A DNA stretch of 64,000 nucleotides. It comes from Paramacrobiotus metropolitanus (Eukaryota > Tardigrada > Eutardigrada > Parachela > Macrobiotidae). The notes beneath the pieces were generated by a model. The model had not been told where the DNA came from. It did not search any database and saw nothing but the letters and a program-made list of their open reading frames with translations. The position numbers were made by a program, and so were the translations under genes. The first letter of the stretch is position 1; every line of letters starts with the position of its first letter. Below, in pieces: positions 23,028-35,850 of the stretch. The DNA lies in the NCBI RefSeq assembly GCF_019649055.1, contig NW_026570257.1:372001-436000 (forward strand). Reading direction: 5' to 3'.

Positions 23028-26000
23028 TTACGATCTGGTATCCACAGCCAGTACTAGAGTGGGAATTGTTGCCGATTCAGCAGTACCATGATCCTCAAAG
23101 ACAGGCTGTCGGCACACCGGACAGTTGCAGGAATACGTCGTCAGCCATGTTGTCAGGCAAGCTTCATGTCCAACTATAAAAAAAACTGTGTTACACAGTT
23201 TTTTTAAAACTACACTGCCTGCGCACTGTTTTCGGTACCAATATCATGAAACGTACATAATTTTAGGAATCAATTACATTTTGGCACAGCCACTTTTTAT
23301 TTGGAGCGGATTATACCATTAAAATCGTTTAATTCCACATAAAAACATAAGAACATTTCACATCTTCTTTCTTCGTTTTACAACTACCGTATACGTTTTC
23401 CATAATTACAAAAATAATAGCTATGATTTCTACACCGGCATACGGCAATACAGTGACTTTACCATGTGTGCAAGGCAGGACAATCTTCAGCTCGCCCTCC
23501 GTGAAATTCTGTTGGCACGTGGGGCAGATATCGTCCGAGGGCCCGGTGATTTCGGTGCGCGGGAGCTGTTCCATTTGCCCAGCGCTGAGCGGTGTACTGC
23601 TGGCCGTCAGGCGTTGTCGCTCTTCGGCTTCCTGCGCCTGTGCAATGAGCGTGAAGATCAGGCGGCGGACGATTTCCTCGCGAGCCGCCATAACTTGCGC
23701 GACCTCTTCATCGGTTAGACGCTGATGTATCTTTACCAGAGAAACCAAAGAGAATTACTACGGCTATCATTTTTCGGTACCCGCTAGTGCTAAGCCATTT
23801 ACTGTATCTGTATTTCCGCACGTTTCCAACGCAGCTCAAATTCGATTCTTTTTCACACATTACTACCGTAATCATGAGGAGCAACAGAAAAATCATCGTA
23901 AAATCAACTTCTTGGAATAGTTGCCTTACTTACTTGCTCTATATGTTAGAACAATTTAGCGTGTACTGCAAGTATTATTGGGCTTACTTGGATGGTTCTT
24001 GCGAATCGTGAAACAGCCTGCTGTTTTCGTCGCTTATCACAGGCATAGCGCATCAGAGCGAAGAGAACCCCAATAGGAATGGCTAGCGCAAGGTACGCTA
24101 AATCAGAACTCGTGCTACGTGATCTGTATCTGGAGCTCACAGTTGGATACAGCTGTATCGGTGCAGGTGTCGAATAAATGCGAGCGTAATCGGACCACGC
24201 GATATACGGACTGTAATGATACCAAACAAGTTCTCTACTGCTAAATAATATGAAAAACTAGAAAAATCGTTGGTACATTACCGGTTACCTTTCTTTCAAA
24301 TTAAGGTTGGCGGTATAAAACGGTCACAAGTTTTTTGTAAAGGTAGAGTTTTACTGGTGGAAATAGGTGGCCTTATCACACAGAACACTGGTTACCTCGG
24401 AGTCAACAAGTGGAGGTAATATTGATAAGCAGGTGTTGTGCGAGTCGTCTGTGTAGCTGCTGGTCTCCTCTGTAGTCCAAAAATGTCAGTCCGATCCGGA
24501 TAGACGTAACTGGATTTTCTGTTTGTGGCTGCTTCATAGGTCTGGCTTCCACTGAAGAACTCTTTATCCGTGGCGCGGGCCGGTGATGTTAAATTAAAAT
24601 GAAATCTGCAAAATGCCACTGATGAGCTTCACACCCTCTTCCTGTAATATTATGTTCATTAATCCGGCTGAAATTCGACGTTTCTCGCATTCTGATCACT
24701 TTGATTTTATGGTCTGGCTTGTTCGACATTTTTTTTATTGCCAAGTGCTTGAGAAACGCAGTTTCGCGTTTTTAATGACACGATAAATTTTTTGCTTTAA
24801 CGTAAGTACAGCTAAAGATGAAATACATTTTAGTATACTATGTAGTTAAAATAAGGTGCTTGATTTGTTTGGCAACTGCCAAAAAGACGGCGCTAGTAGA
24901 CATCAACCAGAATGACTCGTAAGTTACGACTCGTAACTAAAACATTCTTAGTCTCGATTTGTTTATTGATACAGAACACAAAAATGTTACTTCTACTGTA
25001 TAATGAATCGACATCTTGTCGAACAGATATTTTGACCGTACGTACCCGGCTAACGTTGCGAAAGAGCGATCTTTATACTGCTCCAGCAGCACTGTCTGTT
25101 GATAACTGACAAAATGCACGGGAATCCTTATTACTTTAGCCATTTTATCTGGCAGTGGAATTGGGCGGGCCGTACTCCGGGAGAGCCACGTAATCGGCTT
25201 GTCGGGATCAGAACGATTGAACGAAGCCCACTGGCGCATGGCGGACATACCGGGGTACACAATGGCCCCAACGTAACCCAGATCTTGTGCCTTGATGATT
25301 TTGGCGTAGAAACTGCCGTTATTTCTGGTCCCGTAGCCGTTGTTTCCCCAAACTGCGAATACATAACAGAAATGTTATGCGAATAATGCAGCCGGAAGAA
25401 ACCCTCAGTTCTGCAGTACAAATATGAAGAGAAAACCTTGTTACTACAGTATTGTATTGTCCTCTTATTTTAAGGACTGGTTGTTTTTGTCTGCAATGAG
25501 TAACAAATCACCTGTGACACGTTTCGTACCAAAGAAAAAAAGTGGATCGTTTTTTCTCTTCTTTTCGTCACAGTAGACATCTGTATACAGGCTGTAGATA
25601 CCACGTATCTGTAGTCCTATCGGTAGTCACCTGGATTCTTAGGTTTCTTAGGTTTTCTTAGGATGTATACAGGAAGTCTACAGGGCGTCTACAGGTTGTC
25701 TCTGGATGTCTTCCGCTGTACAGGCAGCCCTTAGGTTCAGCTGGATGCTCTGCCTGTATACACCGGTAGTCATCTGTCGGCAGCCCGGAGACACCACTGC
25801 AGACGTACAGTAGTAACCTGGTTTCTTAGGCTTTTTTGGATGTATACAAGGTTCTCAGGGTGTCTACAGGTTATATCTACAGATGACTACAGTGTCTATG
25901 AGGAGAAAAAAACGCTCCGGTTTTTTTCTTTGGTACGAAACGTTCCATATAAAAAAATGGGACAGAAAGGAAGGTATTTTAACAAGCACTTTTGCCCATC

Positions 26001-26612
26001 CATTTAAGTACTTGGCATATGTGATACAGTAAAAGTAATTCGTACATACTATGTTACAATAGGTACAAACACGCCTTTACCGACACTTTTTTACCATACA
26101 GGCTAAGTATTATGGGTTTATGTTATAGTATTATTTTATAGTATTATGTTGATAGTTATAGTATTACTGCAGCACACAATGATATAATTATTATATCACT
26201 GAATGTAGTGGGATTACCGTTTCCAGCTGGGCACTCCGTGTCATCCATTAACAATATCGTTTTTTTCCGTTGTGCTCCCCTGCGTAGGTACGAACTGAAG
26301 AGATCGCAAGCAGTGGAAGGAATGGCTATTTCCAGTACTACAAACACCTGTAAGGACACTTTATTTTCAACAACAGGTACCGTGACATTCTGCAAATTCC
26401 TAAGAATTTACCGAACGATCCACCGGAAGTTTTGCTCCGACAACGGCCTGATGATCGTCATAAATAGAGCAGATTGGGCTGGAGGATACTTCGCCAAAAC
26501 GTTTTTCATAAACCTGAATTATACCGGTGCCTGGGTGTGCCAGAAGGCTGAGATAGAACAGGCAAAACTCGACACTGTAACGACGAAAACCATTCCGAAA
26601 TAATGAGGCCAT
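23028..26612 (-). CDS. PA-TM-RING E3 ubiquitin ligase, array copy R1
   Basis: Seven exons: 26412-26612, 26218-26347, 25046-25352, 24396-24605, 23988-24129, 23463-23730 and 23028-23173, all in phase, 467 aa. Exon 1 encodes a signal peptide and the IIQVYEK start of the mature protein. Exons 2-3 form the PA (protease-associated) domain, with TECPAGN then DLGYVGAIVYPG and VHFVSYQ. Exon 4 is a Ser/Thr/Tyr-rich luminal linker. Exon 5 has the TM helix (about LAYLALAIPIGVLFALM) and basic stop-transfer. Exons 6-7 give a Glu-rich helix (RLTDEEVAQVM) and a RING-H2: CPTC, PCTH, GHEAC, NCPVC, all eight zinc ligands present. The family (RNF13/RNF167/GRAIL type) ubiquitinates targets from endosomal or lysosomal membranes. 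Intron 2 contains a MITE. Confidence 0.85.
25520..25942. mobile_element. MITE-like element with repetitive interior, in R1 intron 2
   Basis: Inverted termini: CGTTTCGTACCAAAGAAAAA at 25520 and its complement ending at 25942, with similarity continuing about 40 bp inward. The 340-bp interior is built from many degenerate copies of GTCTACAGG, TGTATACAGG, CTGTAGTC and TTCTTAGG. No transposase ORF. Target duplication is not obvious. Confidence 0.7.
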
Positions 26613-29600
26613 GATTGCCTCTGATATCTTGTAGTTAAAAATATCAGGGATAATTTACGCCCGAAAATAAGTCGCACCGATTCATGGACACTTTATCAGA
26701 TACAGTAAAACTGAATAAACTATATTCTGGGAAAGTCTTCTCATTCGAAACACGTAATATATAACAGCAATGAATGAAACGTTTAATTGTAATCCGTTTA
26801 ATGAAACATCCAGAGAACTCTCAATGGGAAGCACAAAGGATTGCACTCATTACGTAAACGATGTGAAACTTATAGGCATGAATCGTAACAACCAGTAATG
26901 GAATTCTATAGTTTGACCGTTGGAAGTTAATTAATCGACTACAGAGAACGCTGATGTGCGTATTTTATCGTCGCCGCACCCTGCAGCTAAATACAGCGGC
27001 AACTTTTGACACGGTTCGTCGGCACCAGCAAGGCGCCCGTGCAGATCATCCAGCCGGCGCATCTTCGGACCCATGATTCACATGCGCCCACATGCAACAG
27101 TACTTCAACTCCGCTCAACGTCTATCATTATACCGCTCACATCTGGTAGTTATCGTTTTTGTTTACACTGTAAACAGGACTACACGGCCGCTGTGGGGAA
27201 ATGCAAATTCAGGTGACCTGACTGGTAATGCAGAGAGAAGGCTGTCTGATGTCATTTCATATAGATGCTCCGCTCGCAGTAAAACTTTACAGCCGTGAGC
27301 GATTGCGGGCGGGCTGGATGAGATTCTGCTTATCAAGGATAGCCGTATTAATATTCATAGGAATGATAATGGTTGCATTTGTACTTCTGGTACAAAATTT
27401 CTTGTATGTGAGGAACGGTGTTTAAACGAGTGGTTCGTGTCACGAGTGCCTATAGGTTCAATTGGTGGCGGACCGTTTTTATCTTTTAAGAACTCATTTG
27501 TGCAGTGACGATATATTTATTGGCATATACAGATAATCGGTTAGCAGTGATTGCCTTTACTGTGCTGTGTTACTGCGAGGCTGAGTGCGCTCACTATCGT
27601 ACATTATGGCGTTAGAGCGGCATTTAAAGCTTCCGCTGCGTACATGGAGTTAACAGCGACGGCGACTGGTTACGCTCACCATCAGTCAGCGTGATGCACA
27701 CTTAATTGGCACTTCCCACAAGGGCACATGTGCATGATTTTACTGTTAAATTAAAATACTCTCAAGTTCAAAGGGAGATAATACACAACACTCTGTCGCA
27801 TGATGTTGTGGGCGAACCATGTTATCTTCGACGTTTAGCGACGATACACTGATCAAATTACGCTTTTCCTACGTTATGGAAAAAGTTCAATCGATTCTGG
27901 CTTATGTCGCTGACAAACAGTTCTTTAAAAAATTCGTAGTAATTGTTGCCTTTCTGTTCCATAAGCCACAACTATCGACAGGTTTTGCTAGATGGTTTCT
28001 GAATGCATATAAGACGGAAATTTGGTCGATTTAAGTATCATTTAATTAAAAATAATACCATACCTCAGGAAAACGATAAAACGTGCTAAACTTGCTAAAT
28101 GGGCCAATCTAACCGTCTTGCAGTGAATGATACCCGCAAGACGTTTAATTTGGTCCACTCAAGCCAGTCACACGTCGCTTCATTGTCCGAACACATTGCG
28201 ATATCGATTTCAAACCTTGAAAAAGGCTCCAAGAAACAGCAAAAGGTCACGAATGGATACAAAAAATGCACCCAACGAAATTTCAGCATAATCCATATTT
28301 AACATGTCCGAGAGGCAACAAACTGCCACGATAATCCGGCAAGCTACGGATTTTAGATGGTCTAATCGTAGTGGCAGATCTAGAAGAACTGCCAGAAAAG
28401 GAAACTAAATGGGTATGAAAACTATAAAGACACTTTCGCAGATTTTATACAGAAAGTGAGAAAGATGAACCGAGCGGAAGCGCTGCTAAATGATATTGAA
28501 CAACCTTAACGCGTTTATTAGCATGAAGTCATTGCGAAGTTAATTGTTGTTTAGTTGCGCGCGTGATAACCGTCTTTGTGTTGAATGATAAGTCACATCG
28601 AACAACAATTTTAAGCAAAAGGCAGAATTACTAAACAATGCCAACAATCTCGGGAGCAGGTGTTATTGCTAATATCATTGATTAGATGATATATTGCTGT
28701 CAGTCAGAGACGCCTGATCACACAACTGTCATGAAGATAGAATTGTTACGGGAAAAATTATTTTTAATTATGCGTGAACTTTGGTTACTGTATCTATCTT
28801 TGGTATGCCCCGCGATGCAACCGGAAGCTATGTTGACTGTTGACAGATTGTGTTGACTAAAGGAAAGCTGCTAGTACTTACGTTAGTTACGTACAAGCAC
28901 ATTCGTAACAAGAGCACCGTTATAATAAAATTATCAGAAAGATAATTTTATTCTGTATATTCTGTATCGTTCCGTATATTCTGCCTGCTGCATGGGAGTT
29001 TAAGACTTTAAGTTGTACGCGTATAACTTAAACTCCCATGCAGCAGGCAGAATATACAGAACGTACATCTCCGTTACGACGTGAAATACGAGTACTAAAG
29101 AATACCCAAGAATAATAAAAGACAAGCGTGGTTTGAATTCAACACCGTGCATGTGCGTACAAGATACATACAACATTGTAATAATGTGTGTACACAATTA
29201 TACGCAAATACTTCGTACTTTAATGATTTAAAAATCCTGCTTTTGTTTCATGCTTACAGCTCAAGCCACATCAAACACAGATGTAACGTATTAATAGTGT
29301 GGCGTGACGCGCCGTAGTATGGCGTAACCCGTAAATTTTTATTTTCGCTGTTTTAAGACGTCAGAAATTACGGAACAAGCTTCTACGGTGGTGGATGGGT
29401 GTCTGCGGTGAAATTTAGTCCCATCAACTCCCACGCAGCGCTAGAGCTCTTATTTATAAGTGATTCCGATTTATCTGCGATTTTTTTGCACTTCCGTGCA
29501 GCGGTGCAGCGATAACGACCACTTTTTCCGTATAAGCACACCCTTATAGATGTAAAACGTATACACAATATATGGACCGCAAAATTCGAAGAACGTTGAA

Positions 29601-29870
29601 CAGTAATTGAATTCGAACAACATCACAAAAGCGAATGATGCGTTCAAGTTGAAAGATGAAGATAATCGCAAAAAGTATGACAAATAGGTAATAAGCCACT
29701 GAATACGTGGTGTACATGATCCAGTATTGGCACTGACTCTTTCAAGCCCGTTAAGAAATTCTATGGAGGCTCCGTATCTGAGATCAAACAAGCAGACTCC
29801 GCAATCATAACTTGATTAGTGACGATTGGCGTAGCACTTGCAACCCGAATAAAAATGTGCTCATACAGTC
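26613..29870. other. Spacer between R1 and R2
   Basis: No PA-TM-RING exon was found here. A plus-strand ORF from the ATG at 27249 to 27425 has a strong hydrophobic segment (IAVLIFIGMIMVAFVLL) after a basic N-terminus and could be the first exon of a type II membrane protein, but no partner exon is apparent. Two inverted repeats lie at 28924-28952 and 28969-29062. Confidence 0.4.
28924..29062. repeat. Compound inverted repeats
   Basis: A perfect 12-bp repeat (28924-28935 with 28941-28952, AATAAAATTATC) is followed by 34-bp arms at 28969-29002 and 29029-29062 matching at 33 of 34 positions. An inner TTTAAGTT/AACTTAAA pair lies in the loop. It may be a small foldback element. Confidence 0.75.
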
Positions 29871-32170
29871 TCATACGTCGATATAGACTGTAAACTCCGT
29901 ATTTGTGGCAGGCATATTCGCGGAGTTAACAACATCAGAATATTCAACGGCTTGCCGGCACACTGGGCAGTTTCTTGAATAGGTTGTTAGCCAAGTCGCC
30001 AGACATGCTTTATGACCAGCTAGAAAAACAAGAAAAGTGAATACATACAGTACTTGAATGCCGTTGTGAATTTCGTCATTATTCATTACTTTAACACCGA
30101 CGAAACGAGCTTCGTGAAAAACCATTTTCATGACATATTTTACTAATTTTTAATGTTTAGCTGGTTCCGCAGTGCAATAAATGTGCCCAGAACAGTATCC
30201 GGAAGAATAAGGACAGCCAATAAACCTAAATATGAGCCTTACCGTGGTTGCACGGCAGAACAACTTTGAACTCGCCCTCTGTAAAATTCTGTTGACATGT
30301 AGGACACAAGTCATCCAATGCCTCGGTGGCCTCCACCTGGCCCAAACGTTCCATTTCGGCTTCCGTTAAGGGCGTGCCGTTGGCAGCTCGGTGTTCTTGT
30401 TCCGCGGCTTCTTCAGCTTCCGCTTCCGCGACGAGGCGCGCTATGAGTCTCCGTACAATGATTTCTCGAATAGCTAATATCTCGGCGATTTCCTCATCGG
30501 TTAAGCGTTGGGAACGCCGCGAATTCTGCGAATGTGTAACGAAAAACATTAGCGAAATATTAAAACTCACAAGCTAAGAGCCCACTTCAATTTGTTTCAT
30601 AAAGTTAATGACGGTGGTACTCTGATCATTCCACAGAAAAGGCACGTTGGCGTTTGTTTTTGTACTGTCATGAAATTAGACGCCTGACAATTAAACAGTT
30701 TTACGGGGCTGCTCGGGCTGGTGTTCAGAACGCCAGATAATACGGTGAGAATGATCAGAATACGAGGACAGCTTACGTATTGATTGATATGCGATTTTTA
30801 CCCTGAAGATCTTGCGCTGTTTTCTAACGCAGCAGCAGCACCGAATCACGAGGCCGAAGATGCCAGCTATCACCGCTAATAAAGAGTACTCCCAGCTTCC
30901 ACTGTAGCTGCGTCGATAGACCCGGTACGAAGTTGCTGGGGTTGTTACCGGCGGCGTCCACCTCGAAACGACGACTTCAGACGACCTGTAATTATCAAGT
31001 AACTGCAATCATGAAGTATCTGCAATTATCATGAAATGCCGACTGTTGTGACCAATCTTTACCTCGATGCAACATCTCTGTTGTACCAATCCTGGCTATC
31101 CAAAGTACGGGATGAACTAGCAGAAATTCCGGGATATAAATTCCGGTATTGCGAAATGCTCGACCTTGTCCGGTTGATGATGTCTTTCAACTGGATGAAT
31201 GCGGAAGTATTTACCCGAGAACTGGGAGTGGCGAGCGTAAAATTCAGAGTGTACCTACATTAGGCCAAACATAAAAATCGAATGCATTTTCCACCACAGC
31301 ACCATACATAAAAATGTTATTCCCCCAGGGTAATCGTGAGTACTCAATCGAATAAGTTTTTAATGTACTTGTACCGGATTTGGGAAAGGTCATCCGTAAA
31401 TCCAAAACGCTTCAGTTCGGCAGCTTCCATAGGGGTGACGAGGTGCACAGCGATGTTGGTCTGATTTCGAATAACAGCCATTATAGGGAAGGAATCAGGC
31501 CCGAGGAAATGGGAACATCTTTGCCAATTACTGTTTCCCGTTCGTGTGCGGTTAATAGAGGTGTTGCAATAAATGAGAACACCGTCGTAACCTTTGTTCT
31601 GCACGTTTAAAATCCTGGCAGCGAACTCGGCATCTGCGATTGAACGAAACACCAGTGTTATGAGTAGATCGGCCAAATAGTCGATCATTATAAAAACACA
31701 GCCTAACATAATTCAGTAATTTCACCTAAAAATATTGTACAAGTTAAAACTGCTGACCTGTTGAGCATTCAGTGAAATCGCTTAACAAAACAAACTGAGG
31801 AACGCTCTGATTTGTTGCATGCTGAAAATCAGCTACTCCAACCGAACTGTTGGAGTTGTTGGATTCGGAAACTATGAGGTACACCTGAAATCCAGACAAT
31901 GCATTAAAAAGAAAGTAGCTTCGAAAGTGGTAGCTGAAAGAAGCATATCTATATAATATTTAAGTCCCGTAAGTAAAATCTGCGACTTACCGGACGATGC
32001 GTGTCTAGCTGTCCAGCAAGCAACTGGTAATCATTTGGTACCGTGTACACCAGTTCTTGTGATGCATTGCCGGATTCAGTTCGGTAAACTTGGATCACAC
32101 AGGAAATCACATCCATTTTCAAACATAACAAAAATGTCCAGATAATTAGTGACACCGATAACTGCGCCAT
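29871..32170 (-). CDS. PA-TM-RING E3 ubiquitin ligase, array copy R2
   Basis: Seven exons: 31991-32170, 31758-31884, 31375-31633, 31087-31221, 30802-30985, 30243-30525 and 29871-30019. Every junction is in phase and the total is 1317 nt, or 438 aa. Order: signal peptide (VSLIIWTFLLCL) and CVIQVYR; PA domain first half ending FTECSTG; second half (NKGYDGVLIYCN, AVHLVTPMEAAELKRFGF); luminal linker with NRT glycosylation site; TM helix (about SLLAVIAGIFGLVI) followed by RCCCCVRKQRK; helix RLTDEEIAEILAIRE and long Glu/Ala run; RING-H2 with CPTC, PCNH, GHKAC, NCPVC. The poly-Cys stretch at the TM border is a likely palmitoylation site (inference). It is the cleanest model of the array and fixes the ancestral exon plan. 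Confidence 0.88.
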
Positions 32171-33295
32171 TATAGAGGGCGAGAAAAAGCGCTTTCGCAA
32201 ATATTTTATACGACGTAGAATTTAAACGGGTACGTTACCGATGGTCTTAATCGCAAAGAATTTTGACCTAAGAAGTAATCGTGTTACTATGTTAAACCTT
32301 CCATGCGCTTGGACAATTTATGTCCACTTTTTCTCCGGAGCAGATGCAGTTACTATGATATAACATGATTTGCTTCGTAGATACGTTTATGTTCGTGTAG
32401 TGACGTACATTGTGGTTTTGTTTCGCGTAAGGCCACCCAGAGACCGCATCAGTACAATTACTGCATGAAAATAAGGCGGAAACTCTGGTCCCTACGTCAG
32501 ACGTGGTGAAAAACAGAATGTTCATCATTATTACCATGTTTTTACAGTTTTACCCATTTCAGACGCCATTTCCGGTGACCAAGCCTGCCTTACCTGATTC
32601 CTGGTGCGCAAGTTCGTACAATCTATAAAGATAATCATAGATCGGGCCTATGATCATGATGTTATCCGTTACTCTACGAGTACGAAAACGGCTGTCCTTA
32701 GCCGTCGGTACACAGCGTTCATACACCATGGATAGAGATCTATTATGTACAGTCCTACTCCGTACTCAGGATTTTTGCCATGCAAAACCATTCGGCCCAG
32801 GAAATTCATGTACGCGTGCGCGTCGCCTGAAAAAGACGTGGCTTCCACGCGTGTTCATCGTCAGGATGCAGCCGTTTGTTCAAGGGTGTCCCTACGATAC
32901 CGGGGCAGTCGATATGATTTTATGCGACGCTGGGCATCCCATAGTTCCGCTAAAAAAATTATTATGATATCTTGTATATTGCTGATTTTCGTAACATAGG
33001 CGTGCATGTGGCTTTTTCTCCTGATGGATCGTTGGCAAGGCGTAACGCTGAAGTACGCTTTGCTAGTAAATTGTACATGAGAAGCCCCAGTGCTGAGGCC
33101 AGGAATATTTCTGCGGCATGAATTTTATTCTTCTATAATTATGTATGCGTCATAACATAAGTTTTCCATATGCAGCTGATTATGAACGTTTAATGCATTT
33201 TACAGAATTACAACACATTGTTTGCACATGATTTCGCATTACTGTCAGAGAATTTATAACTAATCTTCATATGAGGCAAATCCATCTTGGAAGTG
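32171..33295. other. Spacer between R2 and R3
   Basis: ORFs at 32292-32537 (-) and 32650-32967 (+) show no recognisable domain. No PA exon was found. This interval should include the R2 promoter and the 3' end of R3; no element is identified. Confidence 0.4.
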
Positions 33296-34265
33296 TCATG
33301 TAGATGCTACCATTGGTTCAGGCGCGGCAGGGTTTCGGCACAATGGGCAGTTTCGTGAATACGTAGTCAGCCACGTTGTCAAACACAGTGTATGCCCAAC
33401 TGTAAAACACAAGGAATGACAAAGAGCTTGTATCTTTGGCGCAATGACAAATTAATAAAAAAAAGGTTTATCAAGTACATGATTATCATAATCTGCCTAT
33501 CATTCCGTTTTGCAACTGAAATTCTGAAAATGAATTAGAAATTTACCGTGCCGGCAAGGTCGCATGACCATAGACTCTACCATACTCCAATTTTGTAGGC
33601 AGATTGGACACAAATTGTCCGTTTGCCTGGTTATATGCATTTCACAAAGTTTATGCAGCTCCTCGAAGGTCAAGTGCATGCCAGCTGCTCCGATGGGTAC
33701 CGGTTCAGTTAAGAGGACTTGAGCTCAATAACCGTTCGGAGGCCTCAATAACCGTTCGCCCGACAGATTCCTGGAGCGCCCGCTCGTTGGTGTTTTCGTC
33801 ACTGTTAAAGCCTGCAGTGCAAAATAACACTGAGTACGCTTAGAGCAATGGCCAACGCAATGTTTTACTTCCTTTTATTATAATCTCCAGGAGCTATTTG
33901 GAAGCGTAAAGTTCTATACAGGTAGGTAGGTAGGACGAGGAAAAAGACGCTTTTAAATGTCTACGATTGGAAAGCCGTGTTTTTCTAACGCCAAAACAAC
34001 TTGACGATTTAAGCATTTAATAATATTAACTAAAAGTAAACACTAAACAGCCAAGACCGACTGCAGTTCCGCCATGCCTTGAATACTTACGGTAATTTGT
34101 TCTCGTTCCGGCGTTCTTTTGACAGGCGAGCTCTTGCTTATCCAGTACCAGATTACCCATACAAGGAGTATCGAGATAGCTCCAACTCCAAGGATTAGTA
34201 GCATTGCAGCCGTTGAAAGTTTGGAATAACGACGCTGTTGATGCAGTTGTGCTGCCGCAAGGCGC
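33296..34265 (-). pseudogene. PA-TM-RING remnant, array copy R3
   Basis: Three exons of the family plan remain: TM exon (about 34092-34265, helix AAMLLILGVGAISILLVWVIWYWI), first RING exon (33547-33811; CPIC, PCRH) and second RING exon (33296-33399; GHTLC, NCPLC). Splice sites at the RING exons match the other copies. However, the first RING exon has an in-frame TGA near 33726 next to a 20-bp tandem duplication (CCTCAATAACCGTTCG words), and the best protein-like frame upstream differs from the RING frame. No signal-peptide or PA exons occur upstream, before or after the retroelement that follows. Most likely a pseudogene; translation of a RING-only product cannot be excluded. Confidence 0.7.
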
Positions 34266-34490
34266 TAACGTTGTCCCACTTTAATCGTGTTTAACAACTT
34301 CATAATTTTATAACTTTCCGTATAATTAATAATTTACCGTACATCTGATCATTTGCGAATACCTAAAATAATGACACATATCGCGCACATAGTTTTGCGA
34401 GTGCGGCAAATTATTAGCACACTATTTTGCATTTTAGGACGCGTCGCAAATTGAAAGCAAAGCTGGATCCGGTATGGGTGCTCAACACTA

Positions 34491-35195
34491 CCCGTATGGT
34501 CGTTTAAGTGAAACATTATGATAAGTGAATGAGCGATGGTCGTTTAAGTGAAACACCCGAAATAATAAATTCCATAAATCCATTTTGCTTCAGTTTTTTT
34601 CTTTGTCCAATAAAACAATATATACCCTTTACAGAGTACTTGAAATTTTTTAAATAGCTTGAACCGTTTTTTTGCTATTGCATCGTAAAGAAATCAGTGA
34701 CGACAGCGTTTTAGCCACGCCAAATGAGCCACTGCACCACGGTCAGATAACTACAGTCAGACCACCTGTGCGGCTGTTAATTCTGTTCAGTTACTTAAAT
34801 TTAAGTTTACTTCAGTTTTTTACTTCATTTCTTCGAAGCTGGTGTCTTTGAACTGAATTCGATTTTGTCCAAATCAACTTCTGTCACGGACCTCACGGTG
34901 ATCCCGCAGCCGCCCATGTATGGTGGTTACTGCAATTATCTGAGCGTAGTGCGGTGGCTCATGTGGCGTGGCTAAAGCGCTTTCGTCACTGATTTCTTTA
35001 CGACGCAATTGCAAAAGAACGGTTCAAGCTATATTAAAAATTTAAAGTACTCTGTAAAGGGTACGTCCTGTTTAACTGGATGAAAAAAAAATCCAAAGGA
35101 AAATCGGTTTGTGCAAAATGATATTTCAGGTGTTTCATTTAAACGACCATCGTCCATTCACTTATCATAGTGTTTGACTTAAACGACCGTACGAG
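34491..35195. mobile_element. 705-bp foldback MITE with TA target site and repeated terminal motif
   Basis: Two arms of roughly 275 bp run inward from each end as imperfect inverted repeats around a centre of about 150 bp. TA flanks both ends (34489-34490 and 35196-35197). Each arm carries the motif GGTCGTTTAAGTGAAACA twice as a direct repeat about 40 bp apart (34497 and 34537 region on the left, complements on the right), the IR/DR layout of some Tc1/mariner transposons, where each copy binds transposase. No transposase is encoded, so it would move in trans. Confidence 0.8.
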
Positions 35196-35541
35196 TAGGA
35201 GGCAAACCGCATCCGTGGGCACCCTCACAGAGGTTCGATCAATGAATCAGGATCAGCTCACTTTTAAATTGAGAAGTGCCCTTTGTCTTCTTATCCGCCG
35301 CCGCTACCGTATTCATTATGGAATAACTCACCAGTCACCTGTTTATTATAAAATTAATTTGGAAAAACGCGTGCAAGGATATACGATATTACGGTATCCC
35401 CGACGATTCGTTGGCCAATCGCAATTAAAAACGAAATATCGAAAACTCAGGATGTAGTGTGGATTCTGCAAGGATATTAGTGATCACGCTGATCGTTTAA
35501 CAGGCCTAAAGGATAAAATTTCACTGTTGTGTTATGTACCG

Positions 35542-35837
35542 TGTCAGAGTGTTGTGCATAGTGCACAGGATATTGGCACGGACGCCTTACCATCATGGCT
35601 CGGCTTGCCATTTTTGCCATCCTGCACACACGCCAAAGCGTGTTTTGCCATTCGAGTGCCAGCATCGGAATCGACAACATCGATTCCTCTTGAGCTCTCT
35701 GATTTCATGCCCTTTTTCCCTTTAGATTTGTTTTGGTTGTCACCTTTCTAGTCTTTATTTCAAGGAAATAAAGTGATCTTTCGAGGAGTTGCGGTTTTGT
35801 TGTGTTTTCTCTATGCAGCGTGAGCGCTTCTCCGAGA
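35542..35837 (+). repeat. 5' LTR (296 bp)
   Basis: It starts TGTCAGAG and ends TCTCCGAGA, so it lacks the common CA terminus. It contains a poly(A) signal AATAAA at 35767-35772. Boundaries are set by loss of similarity to the 3' copy and by the flanking ACCG. Confidence 0.92.
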
Positions 35838-35850
35838 TGGTGGAGATGCC
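35838..35850 (+). promoter_or_regulatory. Primer-binding site matching tRNA-Ala
   Basis: TGGTGGAGATGCC begins at the first base after the LTR. It is complementary to the 3' end (…GGCATCTCCA plus CCA) of a metazoan tRNA-Ala(UGC) as I recall it, 13 contiguous bases. This would prime minus-strand synthesis. Confidence 0.6.

Noticed and set aside
35170-35457. 95-codon ORF as a gene
   Set aside because: Begins inside the foldback MITE and runs into unique sequence; no recognisable protein.
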